Source: an uncultured Bryobacteraceae bacterium (lineage in GTDB: Bacteria > Acidobacteriota > Terriglobia > Bryobacterales > Bryobacteraceae). From it: a stretch of 64,000 bases of DNA. The stretch is from the NCBI GenBank assembly GCA_937924525.1, contig CALDSU010000003.1:62001-126000 (forward strand). The letters run 5' to 3'. The stretch's first letter is position 1. Each line of letters opens with the position of its first letter. Below are positions 8,478-16,996 of this stretch, one piece after another. The position numbers and the translations under genes were made by a program. Below the pieces are notes generated by a model that made no database searches, was not told where the DNA came from, and worked only from the letters and a program-made list of their open reading frames with translations.

Positions 8478-9284
8478 TTACTCCTGGGTGGCCGCCTGGT
8501 CGAGGAAGGTCTCGTTAGAAACCATGGTCTCCTTGCCGTCGGCATCCAGCACCAGGTGAGTCGCGGTGATCGCCCGCAACACCCCCCGCCGCCCGGCCAC
8601 CTCCAAGGGCCTGCCGACCACCAGCAGCTTGCGCGCGTAGAACCCGGCGGCGATATTGCGGACCACGCCGCGGGTTCCCAGACCGAACGACAACCCGAAG
8701 GCCAGCGCCGCACCGCCCAGCAGGAAGCTGGTCACAATGCGCACGATGTCCGTGTCGATCTTCAGTTGCGCGATGGCCATCATCGCGCACACGAACAGGA
8801 TCAACCCCGACACCAGCTTGCCCAAGGCCGGAGCAAACTCGATGCCGGAAGTTTCCGCCGATTGCGCCACCGTCTGCCCCGCGAACTGGCCTACCGTGCT
8901 CCCCAGAATCAGCAGCAGCAGCGCCGCCACGATATTCGGCAAATACCCGAAGAACGCGCCGATGGCGTCGGAAATCGCGGTCAGTCCCAGCGCGTCGACC
9001 GCGGTTTTCGCCAGCAGCAGCAGCACGAGGAAATAGACGAGCCGCGGAATGAGCAGCGCCAGTTGCTGGCGGATGCCCAGGCGCTGGAGCGCCCGGTCGA
9101 TGCCGACCTTGCCTACCAGGGCGTCGAAGCGCAGCTTGGTCAGCGCGTAACGCAGCAACGTCTCCATGATGCGGGCCGCCAGCAGCGCGGCGATAACCAG
9201 CACCAGGCCCAGCGCCACCTTGGGAACCGCCGCGATGACGGAGTCGGCCAGATTGCGGAAAGCCAGGACGAGTTTCTCTTTCAT
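8478..9284 (-). CDS. MscS-like mechanosensitive channel family protein
   Basis: The 268-residue protein has five or so hydrophobic helices (around residues 15-40, 75-100, 110-135, 150-175 and 185-210) and a short beta-type tail. The region LGLSFGLGTRGVVRNIAAGFYAR resembles the pore-lining helix of MscS. The tail resembles the MscS beta domain (V-G-R-P-L-E-V-A-G-R-R-G-V-L, then DGKETMVSNETF) but is abbreviated. Such proteins release small solutes on hypo-osmotic stress. It is the last gene of a three-gene unit: its start overlaps the stop of the 84-residue gene by ATGA, so expression probably depends on the sigma-factor promoter. Confidence 0.85.
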   Translation of the reverse strand: MKEKLVLAFRNLADSVIAAVPKVALGLVLVIAALLAARIMETLLRYALTKLRFDALVGKVGIDRALQRLGIRQQLALLIPRLVYFLVLLLLAKTAVDALGLTAISDAIGAFFGYLPNIVAALLLLILGSTVGQFAGQTVAQSAETSGIEFAPALGKLVSGLILFVCAMMAIAQLKIDTDIVRIVTSFLLGGAALAFGLSFGLGTRGVVRNIAAGFYARKLLVVGRPLEVAGRRGVLRAITATHLVLDADGKETMVSNETFLDQAATQE

Positions 9285-9535
9285 AACTGCGATCCCCTTC
9301 TACCGCCGAGGGCGGTGAACAGGTCCCTCAATATTTCCCCCATCTCCCGCAGGACAAGCTTGGGTATGTGCCAGGAGAACGACGCCAGTTGGCCCGCCGC
9401 CGTCCGCCGGTGAATCCTCCGGCGGACCCTGGCGGCGAAGCCGGGCGCGGGCTCCCGTTCCTGTTCGAGCAGCAGGCGAATCGGTTCGGAGGTCTCTGGT
9501 TCGCCGCCGGCCGGCCCCGGCCCGTCCGGACTCAT
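9281..9535 (-). CDS. Small hypothetical protein between ECF sigma factor and MscS-like channel
   Basis: This 84-residue protein is hydrophilic and basic, with an acidic N-terminus (SEPIRLLLEQEREPAPGF) and a helical, amphipathic C-terminal half (SFSWHIPKLVLREMGEIL). It has no transmembrane segment. Both junctions are four-base ATGA overlaps, with the sigma factor before it and the MscS-like gene after it, so all three are translationally coupled. Its place right after a sigma factor is where anti-sigma factors often lie, but I see neither a zinc-binding anti-sigma motif nor a membrane anchor. The role is unknown; a link to the channel or sigma factor is inference from context. Confidence 0.75.
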   Translation of the reverse strand: MSPDGPGPAGGEPETSEPIRLLLEQEREPAPGFAARVRRRIHRRTAAGQLASFSWHIPKLVLREMGEILRDLFTALGGRRGSQL

Positions 9536-10131
9536 CGCGCGGCCCCTCCCTCCCGCGCGCCGCCGGCCTCGTAAAGCCGCCGGAACTGCTCGCGCGCCCG
9601 TTTCACCCGCATCTTCGCCGCCGAGAGGCCGATGCCCAACTCCGCCGCGATCTCCTCGTAGGTCAGTTCATCCATGTCGCGCATCACCAGTGGCACGCGG
9701 AGCAGCGCCGGCATGGCCCGCAGCACGCTCGAGATCCTTTCCTGCCGGCCGCGCGTTTCCAGGTTCCGTTCTGCGGCCGGGGGCGTCTGCAATTGCTCGA
9801 ACATCTCTCCGGCCTCCTCGTCGAGCGCCAGGGCTTCTTTGCCCTCGCGTTTTTTCAGGTGGTTCAGACAGTGGTGGACCTTAATGCGCTGGAGCCAGTG
9901 GCGGAACGAGGAGCGGCCTTCGAATTTCGCCAGGCCGAAATAAGCCTTGACGAAGACTTCCTGCGCAAGGTCCTCCGCGCCGGCCGGGTCGCGCGTCATG
10001 AACTCGCAGTCCGCCAGAATCCTCCGCTGGTGCGCTTCCAGCAGCCGTTCGAACGCCCGCAAGTCTCCCTCGGGCGCCGCTTGCGCCTCACGCACCAGCG
10101 CTTCATCCGGATCCGGGAGTGGGTAAGCCAT
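9532..10131 (-). CDS. ECF-type RNA polymerase sigma factor (sigma-70 family)
   Basis: The 199-residue protein has region 2 at about residues 25-95 (FERLLEAHQRRILADCEFM, then GAEDLAQEVFVKAYFGLAKF and SFRHWLQRI) and region 4 at about residues 140-195 (LTYEEIAAELGIGLSAAKMRVKRA), the usual ECF architecture without region 3. It would direct polymerase to a dedicated stress or envelope regulon. I use the ATG complementary to 10129-10131; upstream codons in the same frame are not sigma-like and overlap an inverted repeat. The gene heads an ATGA-coupled operon with an 84-residue protein and an MscS-like channel and is divergent from a DUF481 outer-membrane gene, pointing to envelope or osmotic control. 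Confidence 0.93.
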   Translation of the reverse strand: MAYPLPDPDEALVREAQAAPEGDLRAFERLLEAHQRRILADCEFMTRDPAGAEDLAQEVFVKAYFGLAKFEGRSSFRHWLQRIKVHHCLNHLKKREGKEALALDEEAGEMFEQLQTPPAAERNLETRGRQERISSVLRAMPALLRVPLVMRDMDELTYEEIAAELGIGLSAAKMRVKRAREQFRRLYEAGGAREGGAAR

Positions 10132-10175
10132 CGAAATCCAGAGGATCGCATAACCAGGGACCGCGCGCATCCCGC

Positions 10176-10226
10176 CCGAGTCACACGACCCGGGGGGGAC
10201 GATTTTCCGTCCGGCATGTGACTCGG
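10176..10226. repeat. 10-bp perfect inverted repeat between divergent sigma-factor and DUF481 genes
   Basis: CCGAGTCACA (10176-10185) is repeated in inverted form as TGTGACTCGG (10217-10226). Nested inside is a second hairpin, GGACG (10197-10201) with CGTCC (10208-10212). The element lies 45 bases upstream of the sigma-factor start and about 130 bases upstream of the DUF481 start. It could be an operator for a dimeric regulator or an RNA hairpin in one leader. No regulator is identified. Confidence 0.6.
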
Positions 10227-10357
10227 CAGGAATCCCGGTTGTCCTAGACTTTGAAGGGCTCCAGCGGTCCGCGGAGGAGCGCGGCGTCCCCGGCCTGGAA
10301 CGGGCCGGAACGCCGCGCGGACCGCGGGATTGCGGGAAGCCGGAACGGGGAACCAAT

Positions 10358-11455
10358 ATGACCGATCGCTATCCTCCACGAAGTCTCTCCTCGCGCCGTC
10401 CGCTCGGGACGGCGGTCGCGTTGTTGCTGGCTTTTTTTTCCGTACCCGCCGTTCGCGCGGACCAGATCCTGCTCAAGGACGGCGACCGGATTACCGGCCG
10501 CATCGTGAAAAAAGACGGCCCCACCTTGACGGTCAACAGTAAGAACTTCGGCGTGGTGACGCTGGCGTGGGACGCCGTGGCTTCCGTGAGCGCCGACCCG
10601 CTCCACGTCGTGCTCCCTGGAGACCAGACCGTGAAGGCCGCCCTCCAGAGCCGGGAGGGTCGCCTGGAGTTGACAGGCCCGGGCGCCCCTCCCCAGGTGG
10701 ACCCCGCCGAGGTCCTGGCCTTGCGCAATGACGCCGAACAGAAGATCTATGAACGCTACCTCCGGCCCGGCTTGTTCGATCTGTGGACGATCACGGGAAG
10801 TTTGAACATCGCCGGCGCCACCGGCAACGCGAAGACATCAACCTTCACCACGCCGGTCCAGTTCCTGCGGGCGTCGCGCACCAGCCGCACCACCGCGTAT
10901 TTCAACTCGATCCGGTCGACGGCGACGGTGGGCGGGGTCAGCGCGGCGACCGCCAAGGCGGTGCGCGGCGGGTGGGGTTATAGCCGGACGCTGAGTGGAA
11001 AGCTGCTGGCGAACGCATTCAACGATTACGAGTACGACCAGTTCCAGTCTCTGGACTTGCGCGTGGTGCTGGGCGGCGGTTTGGGCTACCAGGTTTGGGC
11101 GAGGGAATCCGGACGCCTGGCCGCGGTGGCGGGCGTCGCCTGGAACCGCGAGACCTTCAGCCCGGCGCAACTGGCTTCCTTTACCCGGAACTCGGCGGAA
11201 GGATACTGGGGCAACGACTTCAACTACCAGCTGAGCGCCCGCACCAGCCTCTCGCAATCGTTCCGGATGTTCAACAACCTCACCACCACCGGCGAGTACC
11301 GCGTCAACTTTGACGCTGGCGCGGCGACGCAGTTGACCAGGTGGCTGAACTGGAACGTCTCGCTCAGCAACCGCTACCTGAGCAACCCTGTTCCCGGGAG
11401 GAAAAACAACGATTTGCTCTACACCACCGGCCTGGGCTTCACGTTCGCCAGGTGA
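10358..11455 (+). CDS. DUF481 outer-membrane beta-barrel protein
   Basis: The 365-residue protein has a long N-terminal region with a hydrophobic core (TAVALLLAFFSVPAVRA), read as a Sec signal. A small soluble domain (ILLKDGDRITGRIVKK to about residue 110) resembles SH3-like modules often found before such barrels. From residue ~140 come alternating amphipathic beta strands ending in an aromatic C-terminus (LLYTTGLGFTFAR), as in the DUF481 family of salt-induced outer-membrane proteins. The function of DUF481 is not established. It is transcribed divergently from the ECF sigma operon across an inverted repeat, and an HU-like gene follows after 32 bases. Confidence 0.85.
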   Translation: MTDRYPPRSLSSRRPLGTAVALLLAFFSVPAVRADQILLKDGDRITGRIVKKDGPTLTVNSKNFGVVTLAWDAVASVSADPLHVVLPGDQTVKAALQSREGRLELTGPGAPPQVDPAEVLALRNDAEQKIYERYLRPGLFDLWTITGSLNIAGATGNAKTSTFTTPVQFLRASRTSRTTAYFNSIRSTATVGGVSAATAKAVRGGWGYSRTLSGKLLANAFNDYEYDQFQSLDLRVVLGGGLGYQVWARESGRLAAVAGVAWNRETFSPAQLASFTRNSAEGYWGNDFNYQLSARTSLSQSFRMFNNLTTTGEYRVNFDAGAATQLTRWLNWNVSLSNRYLSNPVPGRKNNDLLYTTGLGFTFAR

Positions 11456-11487
11456 GGCCTGGGCGCGATTCGCGAGGAAAAGCGCAG

Positions 11488-11811
11488 ATGATCATCAGAC
11501 GGATCGAATTGACAGAAGAACTGGCCGGCGCACTGGACACGTCGCGGCAGGAGGCGCGCCTGCTGCTCGAAGCCATCCTCGAGGCCATGACGCGCGCGTT
11601 GAAAACCGGGGAATCGGTCAAGATCCGGGGATTCGGCACGTTCAGCGTGCGCCGGCGCGCGGCGCGGCAAGGCCGAAACCCGAGGACCGGCGCGGTCGTG
11701 GCGGTTCCCGAACGGCTGGCGTTCAGCTTTCGGCCGGGCAAGGAGTTGAAACAGTTGTTATCCGAGCCGGCTGGCGGCGGGCACGACCCGGGCGGAGCGC
11801 CCGCGGGCTGA
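11488..11811 (+). CDS. HU/IHF family DNA-binding protein
   Basis: This 107-residue protein has the HU/IHF fold: an N-terminal helical pair (residues ~5-40, RQEARLLLEAILEAMTRALK), the signature VKIRGFGTFSVRRRAAR, and the DNA-binding arm with RNPRTGAVV followed by PERLAFSFRPGKELKQLL. It would bend DNA as a dimer. The ~15 extra C-terminal residues (GGGHDPGGAPAG) are a disordered tail. I start at the ATG at 11488, preceded by a purine-rich site (GCGAGGAAAAGCG); the open frame upstream overlaps the DUF481 gene. Bases 11817-11827 separate it from the cupin gene. Confidence 0.93.
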   Translation: MIIRRIELTEELAGALDTSRQEARLLLEAILEAMTRALKTGESVKIRGFGTFSVRRRAARQGRNPRTGAVVAVPERLAFSFRPGKELKQLLSEPAGGGHDPGGAPAG

Positions 11812-11827
11812 AGAGTACACTGTCTTT

Positions 11828-12196
11828 ATGGCCGAGCCCCTTGCATCCAAAGCCTGCCTGGTCCGCCACGAGGGGGCGGCGCCGCGCGAGCGCTCCACTT
11901 GCGGCTGGCGGGATCTGTTGATCAGCCGCTGCGACGCGGACGTGGCCGCCTGGGCTCACGCGGTCGATATTGACGGCGCCCGCCCGCACTATCACAAGCT
12001 CGCCACCGAGTTGTATTACGTGCTCGAGGGCGAAGGCGTCATCGTACTCAATGGTGAGGAACACGGGATCAGGAAGGGCTCCGTCGTGCATATCCCGCCG
12101 GGCGTGGTGCACGGCGCCAAGGGGCGGATGCGCGTCCTGGTGGTCGGCATCCCGAACATGGCCGAGGACGACCTGTTTTTTCCGGAAGGCGCCTAG
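11828..12196 (+). CDS. Cupin domain protein
   Basis: The 122-residue protein is a single small cupin barrel. Motif 1 appears as RPHYHKLATELYYVLEGEG and motif 2 as PPGVVHGAKG, giving the usual His/Glu/His metal site. Small cupins of this type act as sugar or amino-acid modifying enzymes or sensors, and the substrate cannot be read from the sequence. It converges on the Gfo/Idh/MocA oxidoreductase gene, 28 bases away. Confidence 0.88.
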   Translation: MAEPLASKACLVRHEGAAPRERSTCGWRDLLISRCDADVAAWAHAVDIDGARPHYHKLATELYYVLEGEGVIVLNGEEHGIRKGSVVHIPPGVVHGAKGRMRVLVVGIPNMAEDDLFFPEGA

Positions 12197-12224
12197 CGCG
12201 CCGCCCGGATCTTTCGCCAGAAGC

Positions 12225-13373
12225 CTACAACCGCGGCACCTCGACTTCCGCGCCCTTGCGCGAAGCCGAAACGTAGCCGGCGTAGATGGCCAGGGTGATG
12301 TCGATCGCCAGCTCCAGGTCGCACTCCGGCTGCCGCCCCTCCCGAAAGGCGTGCACGAAGTCGCGCATCTCGTAATACTGGCCGTTGCTCCAGCCGTATT
12401 CCGGGTAGACGGGGATCCAGCCTTCGTTGGAGCTGATCTTCTCCATCAGGTCCAGGTCCGCAAATTCCCGGTGGCTGGGACTGTAAAGATCGACTACCTT
12501 CACCGGCTGGATATGGCAGCGGGTGCGATGATTGTTGGCGAAGACCTCGACGAAGTCGTACACTCCGCCAAGCACCAGTTCGGAAGTCATGACATCGGCG
12601 ACCATGCCGTCTTCGAAGATCACGTGGATCAAGGCGTAGTCTTCGGTGTCCTGGTAGTCGGTGCGCAGGTATCCCCGGTCCTCGAACAGCGGGTTCCTGG
12701 TGATGGAGTGGGTCCGGCAGGAGACGGCCGCGGGGCGAATCGGGCTGCCCCGCCGGGCGAGGCCCTCCTTGCGCTTCAGGTACAGCACGCCGCCGAGCGG
12801 ATGGCAGCCCTTGCCGATCAGCGATCCGCCGCCCTGCTCGGCCCAGATGCCGTAAAACGGCGAGTGCGAGCCGCGATGGGATTCCTCGGCAGTCATGCGA
12901 AGAATCTGCGCCTTGGTGGCCTCCAGGAGCTGGCGTTCGCGCTGGATGGATGGAGCGTAGATATAGTTCTCGGCGTAGCCCAGCAGAATCCCGCTTTCGG
13001 CCACGGTCCGGCGGAGGGCGCGCAACTCGTCCCCGACCGCGGCCAGCATTTCTTCTTTGGAGTACGTTTCCGGCGAACCGAAGAAGCCGTGAAACGGTTT
13101 CTCCACGATGACGTGCTTGCCGGCCTGAGCCGCGGCGCGGATGTAGGGGGCGTGGGACGAGGGCGGGGTGCAGATGTCCAGCACGTCGATATGGGGCAGC
13201 ATTTCCTCCACCGAGGCGTAGGCGGCGACGCCGAATTCGCGCGCGAACGCCTCCCGGCTCTCCGGGCGGAGCGAGGTGACCGCCGTCGTGGCGGCGGGCA
13301 GGCTGCGGAGATTCTGATGATGGAAGCGGGCGGCGAAACCGGATCCCGCGATGCCGATGCGCAGGGGCGTCAT
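12225..13373 (-). CDS. Gfo/Idh/MocA family oxidoreductase
   Basis: The 382-residue protein has an N-terminal Rossmann fold (RIGIAGSGFAARFHHQNL), the family motif VEKPFHG in place of the usual EKP, and the C-terminal beta-sheet domain. It is cytoplasmic, without a signal. Family members oxidise or reduce sugars and inositols with NAD(P); the substrate is unknown. I start at the ATG complementary to 13371-13373, directly before the Rossmann strand; the longer open frame upstream is not protein-like. It stands alone between the cupin and a DUF2238 gene. Confidence 0.9.
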   Translation of the reverse strand: MTPLRIGIAGSGFAARFHHQNLRSLPAATTAVTSLRPESREAFAREFGVAAYASVEEMLPHIDVLDICTPPSSHAPYIRAAAQAGKHVIVEKPFHGFFGSPETYSKEEMLAAVGDELRALRRTVAESGILLGYAENYIYAPSIQRERQLLEATKAQILRMTAEESHRGSHSPFYGIWAEQGGGSLIGKGCHPLGGVLYLKRKEGLARRGSPIRPAAVSCRTHSITRNPLFEDRGYLRTDYQDTEDYALIHVIFEDGMVADVMTSELVLGGVYDFVEVFANNHRTRCHIQPVKVVDLYSPSHREFADLDLMEKISSNEGWIPVYPEYGWSNGQYYEMRDFVHAFREGRQPECDLELAIDITLAIYAGYVSASRKGAEVEVPRL

Positions 13374-13463
13374 GCTTCTTTTGTTACCACGAGCCGGGCC
13401 GCGACGAACTCCCCCGGACGCCACCCGCTCAAGCCGCGCGCGAACGGGTCGATAAGCCTGCGT

Positions 13464-13634
13464 ATGGCGGCGCCGCGAGTAGTGATCCGGATACGGCTCG
13501 GCCGGTGGGGGTACGGGCGTTGCTGGGAACGGCTGACGGGTGAAGCGGCATTTGCCGCCTGGTTCCTGTTTGGCCTTTCCGCCGTCGTCGGCCTGGTGCT
13601 GGCGGCGATGCCCCGCTGGTTGTGGTGGCGATGA
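13464..13634 (+). CDS. Possible small membrane protein (56 aa)
   Basis: The ATG at 13464 opens a 56-codon frame whose product has a basic N-terminal half and one hydrophobic segment (residues ~29-50, AAFAAWFLFGLSAVVGLVLA) ending in WLWWR. That layout suits a single-pass small membrane protein. It has no clear ribosome-binding site and no recognised family. Apart from it, bases 13374-13761 contain nothing I can support. Confidence 0.3.
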   Translation: MAAPRVVIRIRLGRWGYGRCWERLTGEAAFAAWFLFGLSAVVGLVLAAMPRWLWWR

Positions 13635-13761
13635 CCACGCCGGCGCCACTACGAAACTACCGTCGCGCGCGGTTTTCCGCACGCCGGTGGCGCGGCGGCG
13701 CCACCGGGAAGCCGGACGATGAGGCTCTCTCTGACCCACCCGGACCCCGCGCGCTAGCCCC

Positions 13762-14379
13762 TCAGCGCCAGATTCCCAGGCGCACCAGGGCGCGGTCGTG
13801 CGCCCGGCGCAGCGAGAGCTGGGCCGTCACCGCGCCGATGCCCGCCACCGCCATGTCCTTCTGCGTGTCCCACGGGTCCCCTTGCGTGCCGAGGAAATCG
13901 GCCGCGGCGTCCCCGGTGAGTTCCGCCGCGAGCCACTCGCTGACTTCGTAGACTGCGCTGATCGCCAGGCAGACGCACACCACCAGAAAGAACAGCATGC
14001 GGCCGCGTTTCAACGGCGTGGTCCGCAGCAGAATCTCGCGCGCGAGCATCGCCGGCACGAAGCCCTGCGCGAAATGGCCCACGCGGTCGTAATGATTGCG
14101 TTCGAGTCCGAACGCGTCGCGTACCCAGTCGAACCACGGCACCCGGGCATACGTGTAGTGGCCGCCGACCAGCAGGATGAGGGCGTGCGCCGCGATCAGC
14201 ACATAGAGGATCGTGGTCAGCCGAAAACGGAAGTACGTGACGCCCAGCAGCGGCAGAGCGATCAGCACCGGCGCCACCTCCAGAAACCAGACGTACCGGT
14301 CGTAGGGTCCGATGCCGGACCACACCAGCGCCAGGAGCACCGCGGCCAGCAGTGCGCCGTGAACGTGAAACGGAGGCAT
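13762..14379 (-). CDS. DUF2238 integral membrane protein (YjdF-like)
   Basis: The 205-residue protein is almost entirely hydrophobic, with about six helices. It shows the DUF2238 landmarks: HYTYARVPWFDWVRDAFG, then RNHYDRVGHFAQGFVPA, and near the end GDPWDTQKDMAVAGIGA. The conserved His, Asp and Arg residues lie in or near membrane segments and suggest an enzyme or cofactor site, but the function of the family is unknown. It is divergent from the enolase-superfamily gene, with 47 bases between the starts. Confidence 0.92.
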   Translation of the reverse strand: MPPFHVHGALLAAVLLALVWSGIGPYDRYVWFLEVAPVLIALPLLGVTYFRFRLTTILYVLIAAHALILLVGGHYTYARVPWFDWVRDAFGLERNHYDRVGHFAQGFVPAMLAREILLRTTPLKRGRMLFFLVVCVCLAISAVYEVSEWLAAELTGDAAADFLGTQGDPWDTQKDMAVAGIGAVTAQLSLRRAHDRALVRLGIWR

Positions 14380-14426
14380 GCCCGCCGCCCATCATACCGC
14401 GACCCCCTTGTTATGCTGGATGGTTT

Positions 14427-15674
14427 ATGCGACTTACCCGTTTGTCCACGGCGGTGCTCGAAGCGAATTTCGACTGGGTCTTTGTGCGCATCGACACCGA
14501 TGTCGGCGTCACCGGATACGGCGAGGCTTTTCTCGGCCCCGGCGTCACCGCCGTGATTCGCCAATACCAGCAGGTGCTGGAGGGCGAAGAGATCACCTCG
14601 CTCGACCGGGTGCTGCGGCGGTTGCGCAGCGTCTGTGTCCACGCCTCGCCCGGCCTGTGCTATCACGCCATCAGCGGGATTGAAGCGGCCATCCTGGACG
14701 CGTTGGGCAAAAAGTGGGGCCTGCCGGTGTGGCAGATCCTGGGCGGCAAGTATCGCGATTCCATCCGCATCTACGCCGACTGCCACGGCGGCGAGGCATT
14801 GGAAAGCATCACCCCCCTGCTGGTGCCGCGTACGCCGCAGTGGATGCGTACGCCGGGCGAGCCCGAGCGCAAGGGCAAGGTCAGCCTGAAACACCATGGC
14901 TGGGACGCCTCAGAAGACGATCCCACCAGCCCGCACGCCTATCAGGAACGGGCGAAGGCGATGGTGGCGCGCGGCTTTCACATCCTGAAATTCGACGTGG
15001 ACGTGCCCACGCCCTACGAAACGGACGAGTACAACCGGCACCTGTCGGCGCCGGAGATCGAGCACATGGCGTCCCTGGTGAAGGCGACGCGCGACGCGGT
15101 GGGTCCGGAGATCGGCCTGGCGATCGACTGCCACTGGAACTACAACGTGCAATCGGCAATCGAGATGGCCCGCGCGGTGGAGCCGTATCGCCTGATGTGG
15201 CTGGAGGATCCGATTCCGCCCGAGAACATCCCCGCCATCGGGCAGGTGCAGGCGAACACGCGCACGCCCATCGCCACCGGCGAGAACCACTACCACCGTT
15301 TGGATTTCGAGCGGCTGATCACGGAGGCGCGCCTGCGCGTGCTCGCGCCGGACGTGCAAAAGATGGGGCTGTGGGAAGGGCGTAAACTCGCCGACATGGC
15401 CGAGATGCACTACGTCAACCTGACCCTGCACAATATCGCAGGACCGCTGGGAACCATGGCCGGCGTGCACCTGTCGGCGGCGATTCCCAACCTGATCGCC
15501 CTCGAATGGCACGCCGCCAGCGTGCCCTTCTTCGACAAACTGGTGAAAGACGCCGAAGGTCCGATGATCCGGGACGGGCTCATCGCGGTGCCGGACCGGC
15601 CGGGTTTCGGGATCGACCTGGACCTCGACGAAATGTACAAGTACCGGAAACCGGGCGAGCCGTTCTTTGAGTAA
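14427..15674 (+). CDS. Mandelate racemase/muconate-lactonizing enzyme family protein (sugar-acid dehydratase-like)
   Basis: The 415-residue protein belongs to the enolase superfamily. An N-terminal capping domain (RIDTDVGVTGYGEAF) is followed by a beta/alpha barrel with metal ligands at Asp234 (LAIDCHWNY), Glu260 (WLEDPIPPEN) and Glu286 (TGENHYH). Lys188 (HILKFDVD) sits where the barrel base usually lies, and a His in LTLHNIAGPL could be a second base. Such enzymes abstract the alpha proton of a carboxylate, most often dehydrating sugar acids. The start at 14427 is chosen because the frame upstream runs into the divergent gene. A transporter gene follows 41 bases later and may share the transcript. 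Confidence 0.9.
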   Translation: MRLTRLSTAVLEANFDWVFVRIDTDVGVTGYGEAFLGPGVTAVIRQYQQVLEGEEITSLDRVLRRLRSVCVHASPGLCYHAISGIEAAILDALGKKWGLPVWQILGGKYRDSIRIYADCHGGEALESITPLLVPRTPQWMRTPGEPERKGKVSLKHHGWDASEDDPTSPHAYQERAKAMVARGFHILKFDVDVPTPYETDEYNRHLSAPEIEHMASLVKATRDAVGPEIGLAIDCHWNYNVQSAIEMARAVEPYRLMWLEDPIPPENIPAIGQVQANTRTPIATGENHYHRLDFERLITEARLRVLAPDVQKMGLWEGRKLADMAEMHYVNLTLHNIAGPLGTMAGVHLSAAIPNLIALEWHAASVPFFDKLVKDAEGPMIRDGLIAVPDRPGFGIDLDLDEMYKYRKPGEPFFE

Positions 15675-15715
15675 GCGGCGATGCGGGGTGGGGTTTTGCA
15701 AGGAGAGAGCGGACG

Positions 15716-16990
15716 GTGACCGGGACAACGGCGAAGCGGTGGTGGCAGGAAGAGGACTGGCTGGCGGTGATCCTCGGGTTCGCTCTGATTGCGGCCACGC
15801 TGGCGGGAGCCCGCTGGCTGGCGCCGCGGTTCAGCTGGTCGGGCTGGACCGATGCGGGCGCGCTCGTCTCCGGGCAAAACCTGGCCGTGTCGCTGCAATT
15901 GGGCGCCATTCTGCTGCTCGCGTCGCTGCCGGGAGTACGGGCGTTGGGCGGCGACCAGCGGCGTTACGCCGCGGCCTTTCCCGTGGTGTTCGGCCTGGCC
16001 TGGTTGGCGCAGGCGCTGTCCGGACACCGGACGATGGCGTTCTGGGGCATCGAGTACATCATTCCCGCGCTGCTGCTGGGGCTGCTGGTCAGCAATGTGC
16101 TGGGGCTCCCCGCGTGGCTGCGGGAGGCGGTCCGCACCGAGTATTTCATTAAGACCGGCATCGTCATCATGGGCGCCACCATGCTCTTCTCCGACCTGCT
16201 GGAGGCCGGCGCGCTGGGCATGCTGCAAGCGGTGCTGGTGGTGGCGGTAGTGTGGGCCGCGGCCTTCCGGCTGAGCAAGCGCCTGCGGCTGGACGACGAG
16301 TTCGCGGCCATGATTTCCACGGCGGTGGCCATTTGCGGCGTCTCGGCGGCCATCGCCGCCTGTGGCGCGATTCAAGGCGACCGGCGCAAGCTGAGCTACG
16401 TCGCCTCGGTGGTGCTGATCGTGGCGATTCCGATGATCGTCCTGCAACCGTGGCTGATCCGCGTCCTGGGTCTGCCGGATGCGGTGGGAGGCGCCTGGCT
16501 GGGCGGCACGCTCGACACGACGGCGTCCGTGGTGGCCGCGGGCGCGTTGGTCAGCGAGCAGGCCATGAAGATCGGCGCGATCGTGAAGTTTGCGCAGAAT
16601 CTGCTGATCGGCGTGGCGGCGTTCGCGCTCGCCGTATGGTGGACCATGCGGGAGAACCCGGGCGGCGAGCGGCCGTCGGCGCGGGTGATCTGGGAGCGCT
16701 TCCCGAAGTTCGTGCTGGGCTTCCTGGCGGCTTCGCTGTTCTGCTCGATCTGGGTGACGCCGGAAGCCGCCGCGGACGCCAAGAGCACGTTGTATGGCCT
16801 GCGGACGGCCTGGTTCGCGCTGGCCTTTACCTGCATTGGCCTGGAAACGCGGTTCGCGGACTTGCTGACCATGGAGGAAGGGAGGCCGCTGGCGGCGTTC
16901 GTAGGCGCGCAGGCGGTGAACGTCGTCTGGACGCTGATTCTCGCCCTGCTGATTTTCGGCGGCTGGTTCTGGGCGGCGCCGCAGATCTGA
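15716..16990 (+). CDS. Putative sulfate exporter family transporter (YeiH-like)
   Basis: The 424-residue protein has about eleven transmembrane helices and typical YeiH-family segments: GIEYIIPALLLGLLVSN, FIKTGIVIMGATMLF, and AICGVSAAIAACGAI with GGTLDTTASVVAAGAL. The family is annotated as putative sulfate exporters on thin evidence, so the substrate is uncertain. The start is the GTG at 15716, supported by AAGGAGAG at 15700-15707. It follows an enolase-superfamily gene in the same direction and converges on the FAD oxidoreductase with a six-base gap. Confidence 0.85.
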   Translation: MTGTTAKRWWQEEDWLAVILGFALIAATLAGARWLAPRFSWSGWTDAGALVSGQNLAVSLQLGAILLLASLPGVRALGGDQRRYAAAFPVVFGLAWLAQALSGHRTMAFWGIEYIIPALLLGLLVSNVLGLPAWLREAVRTEYFIKTGIVIMGATMLFSDLLEAGALGMLQAVLVVAVVWAAAFRLSKRLRLDDEFAAMISTAVAICGVSAAIAACGAIQGDRRKLSYVASVVLIVAIPMIVLQPWLIRVLGLPDAVGGAWLGGTLDTTASVVAAGALVSEQAMKIGAIVKFAQNLLIGVAAFALAVWWTMRENPGGERPSARVIWERFPKFVLGFLAASLFCSIWVTPEAAADAKSTLYGLRTAWFALAFTCIGLETRFADLLTMEEGRPLAAFVGAQAVNVVWTLILALLIFGGWFWAAPQI

Positions 16991-16996
16991 CCGCCG

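Noticed and set aside
10132-10356. N-terminal extension of the sigma factor to 10356
   Set aside because: The added 75 residues are not sigma-like and would place the inverted repeat inside the gene.
13622-13951. Plus-strand frame overlapping the DUF2238 gene
   Set aside because: It overlaps a conserved gene on the other strand and has no protein-like features.
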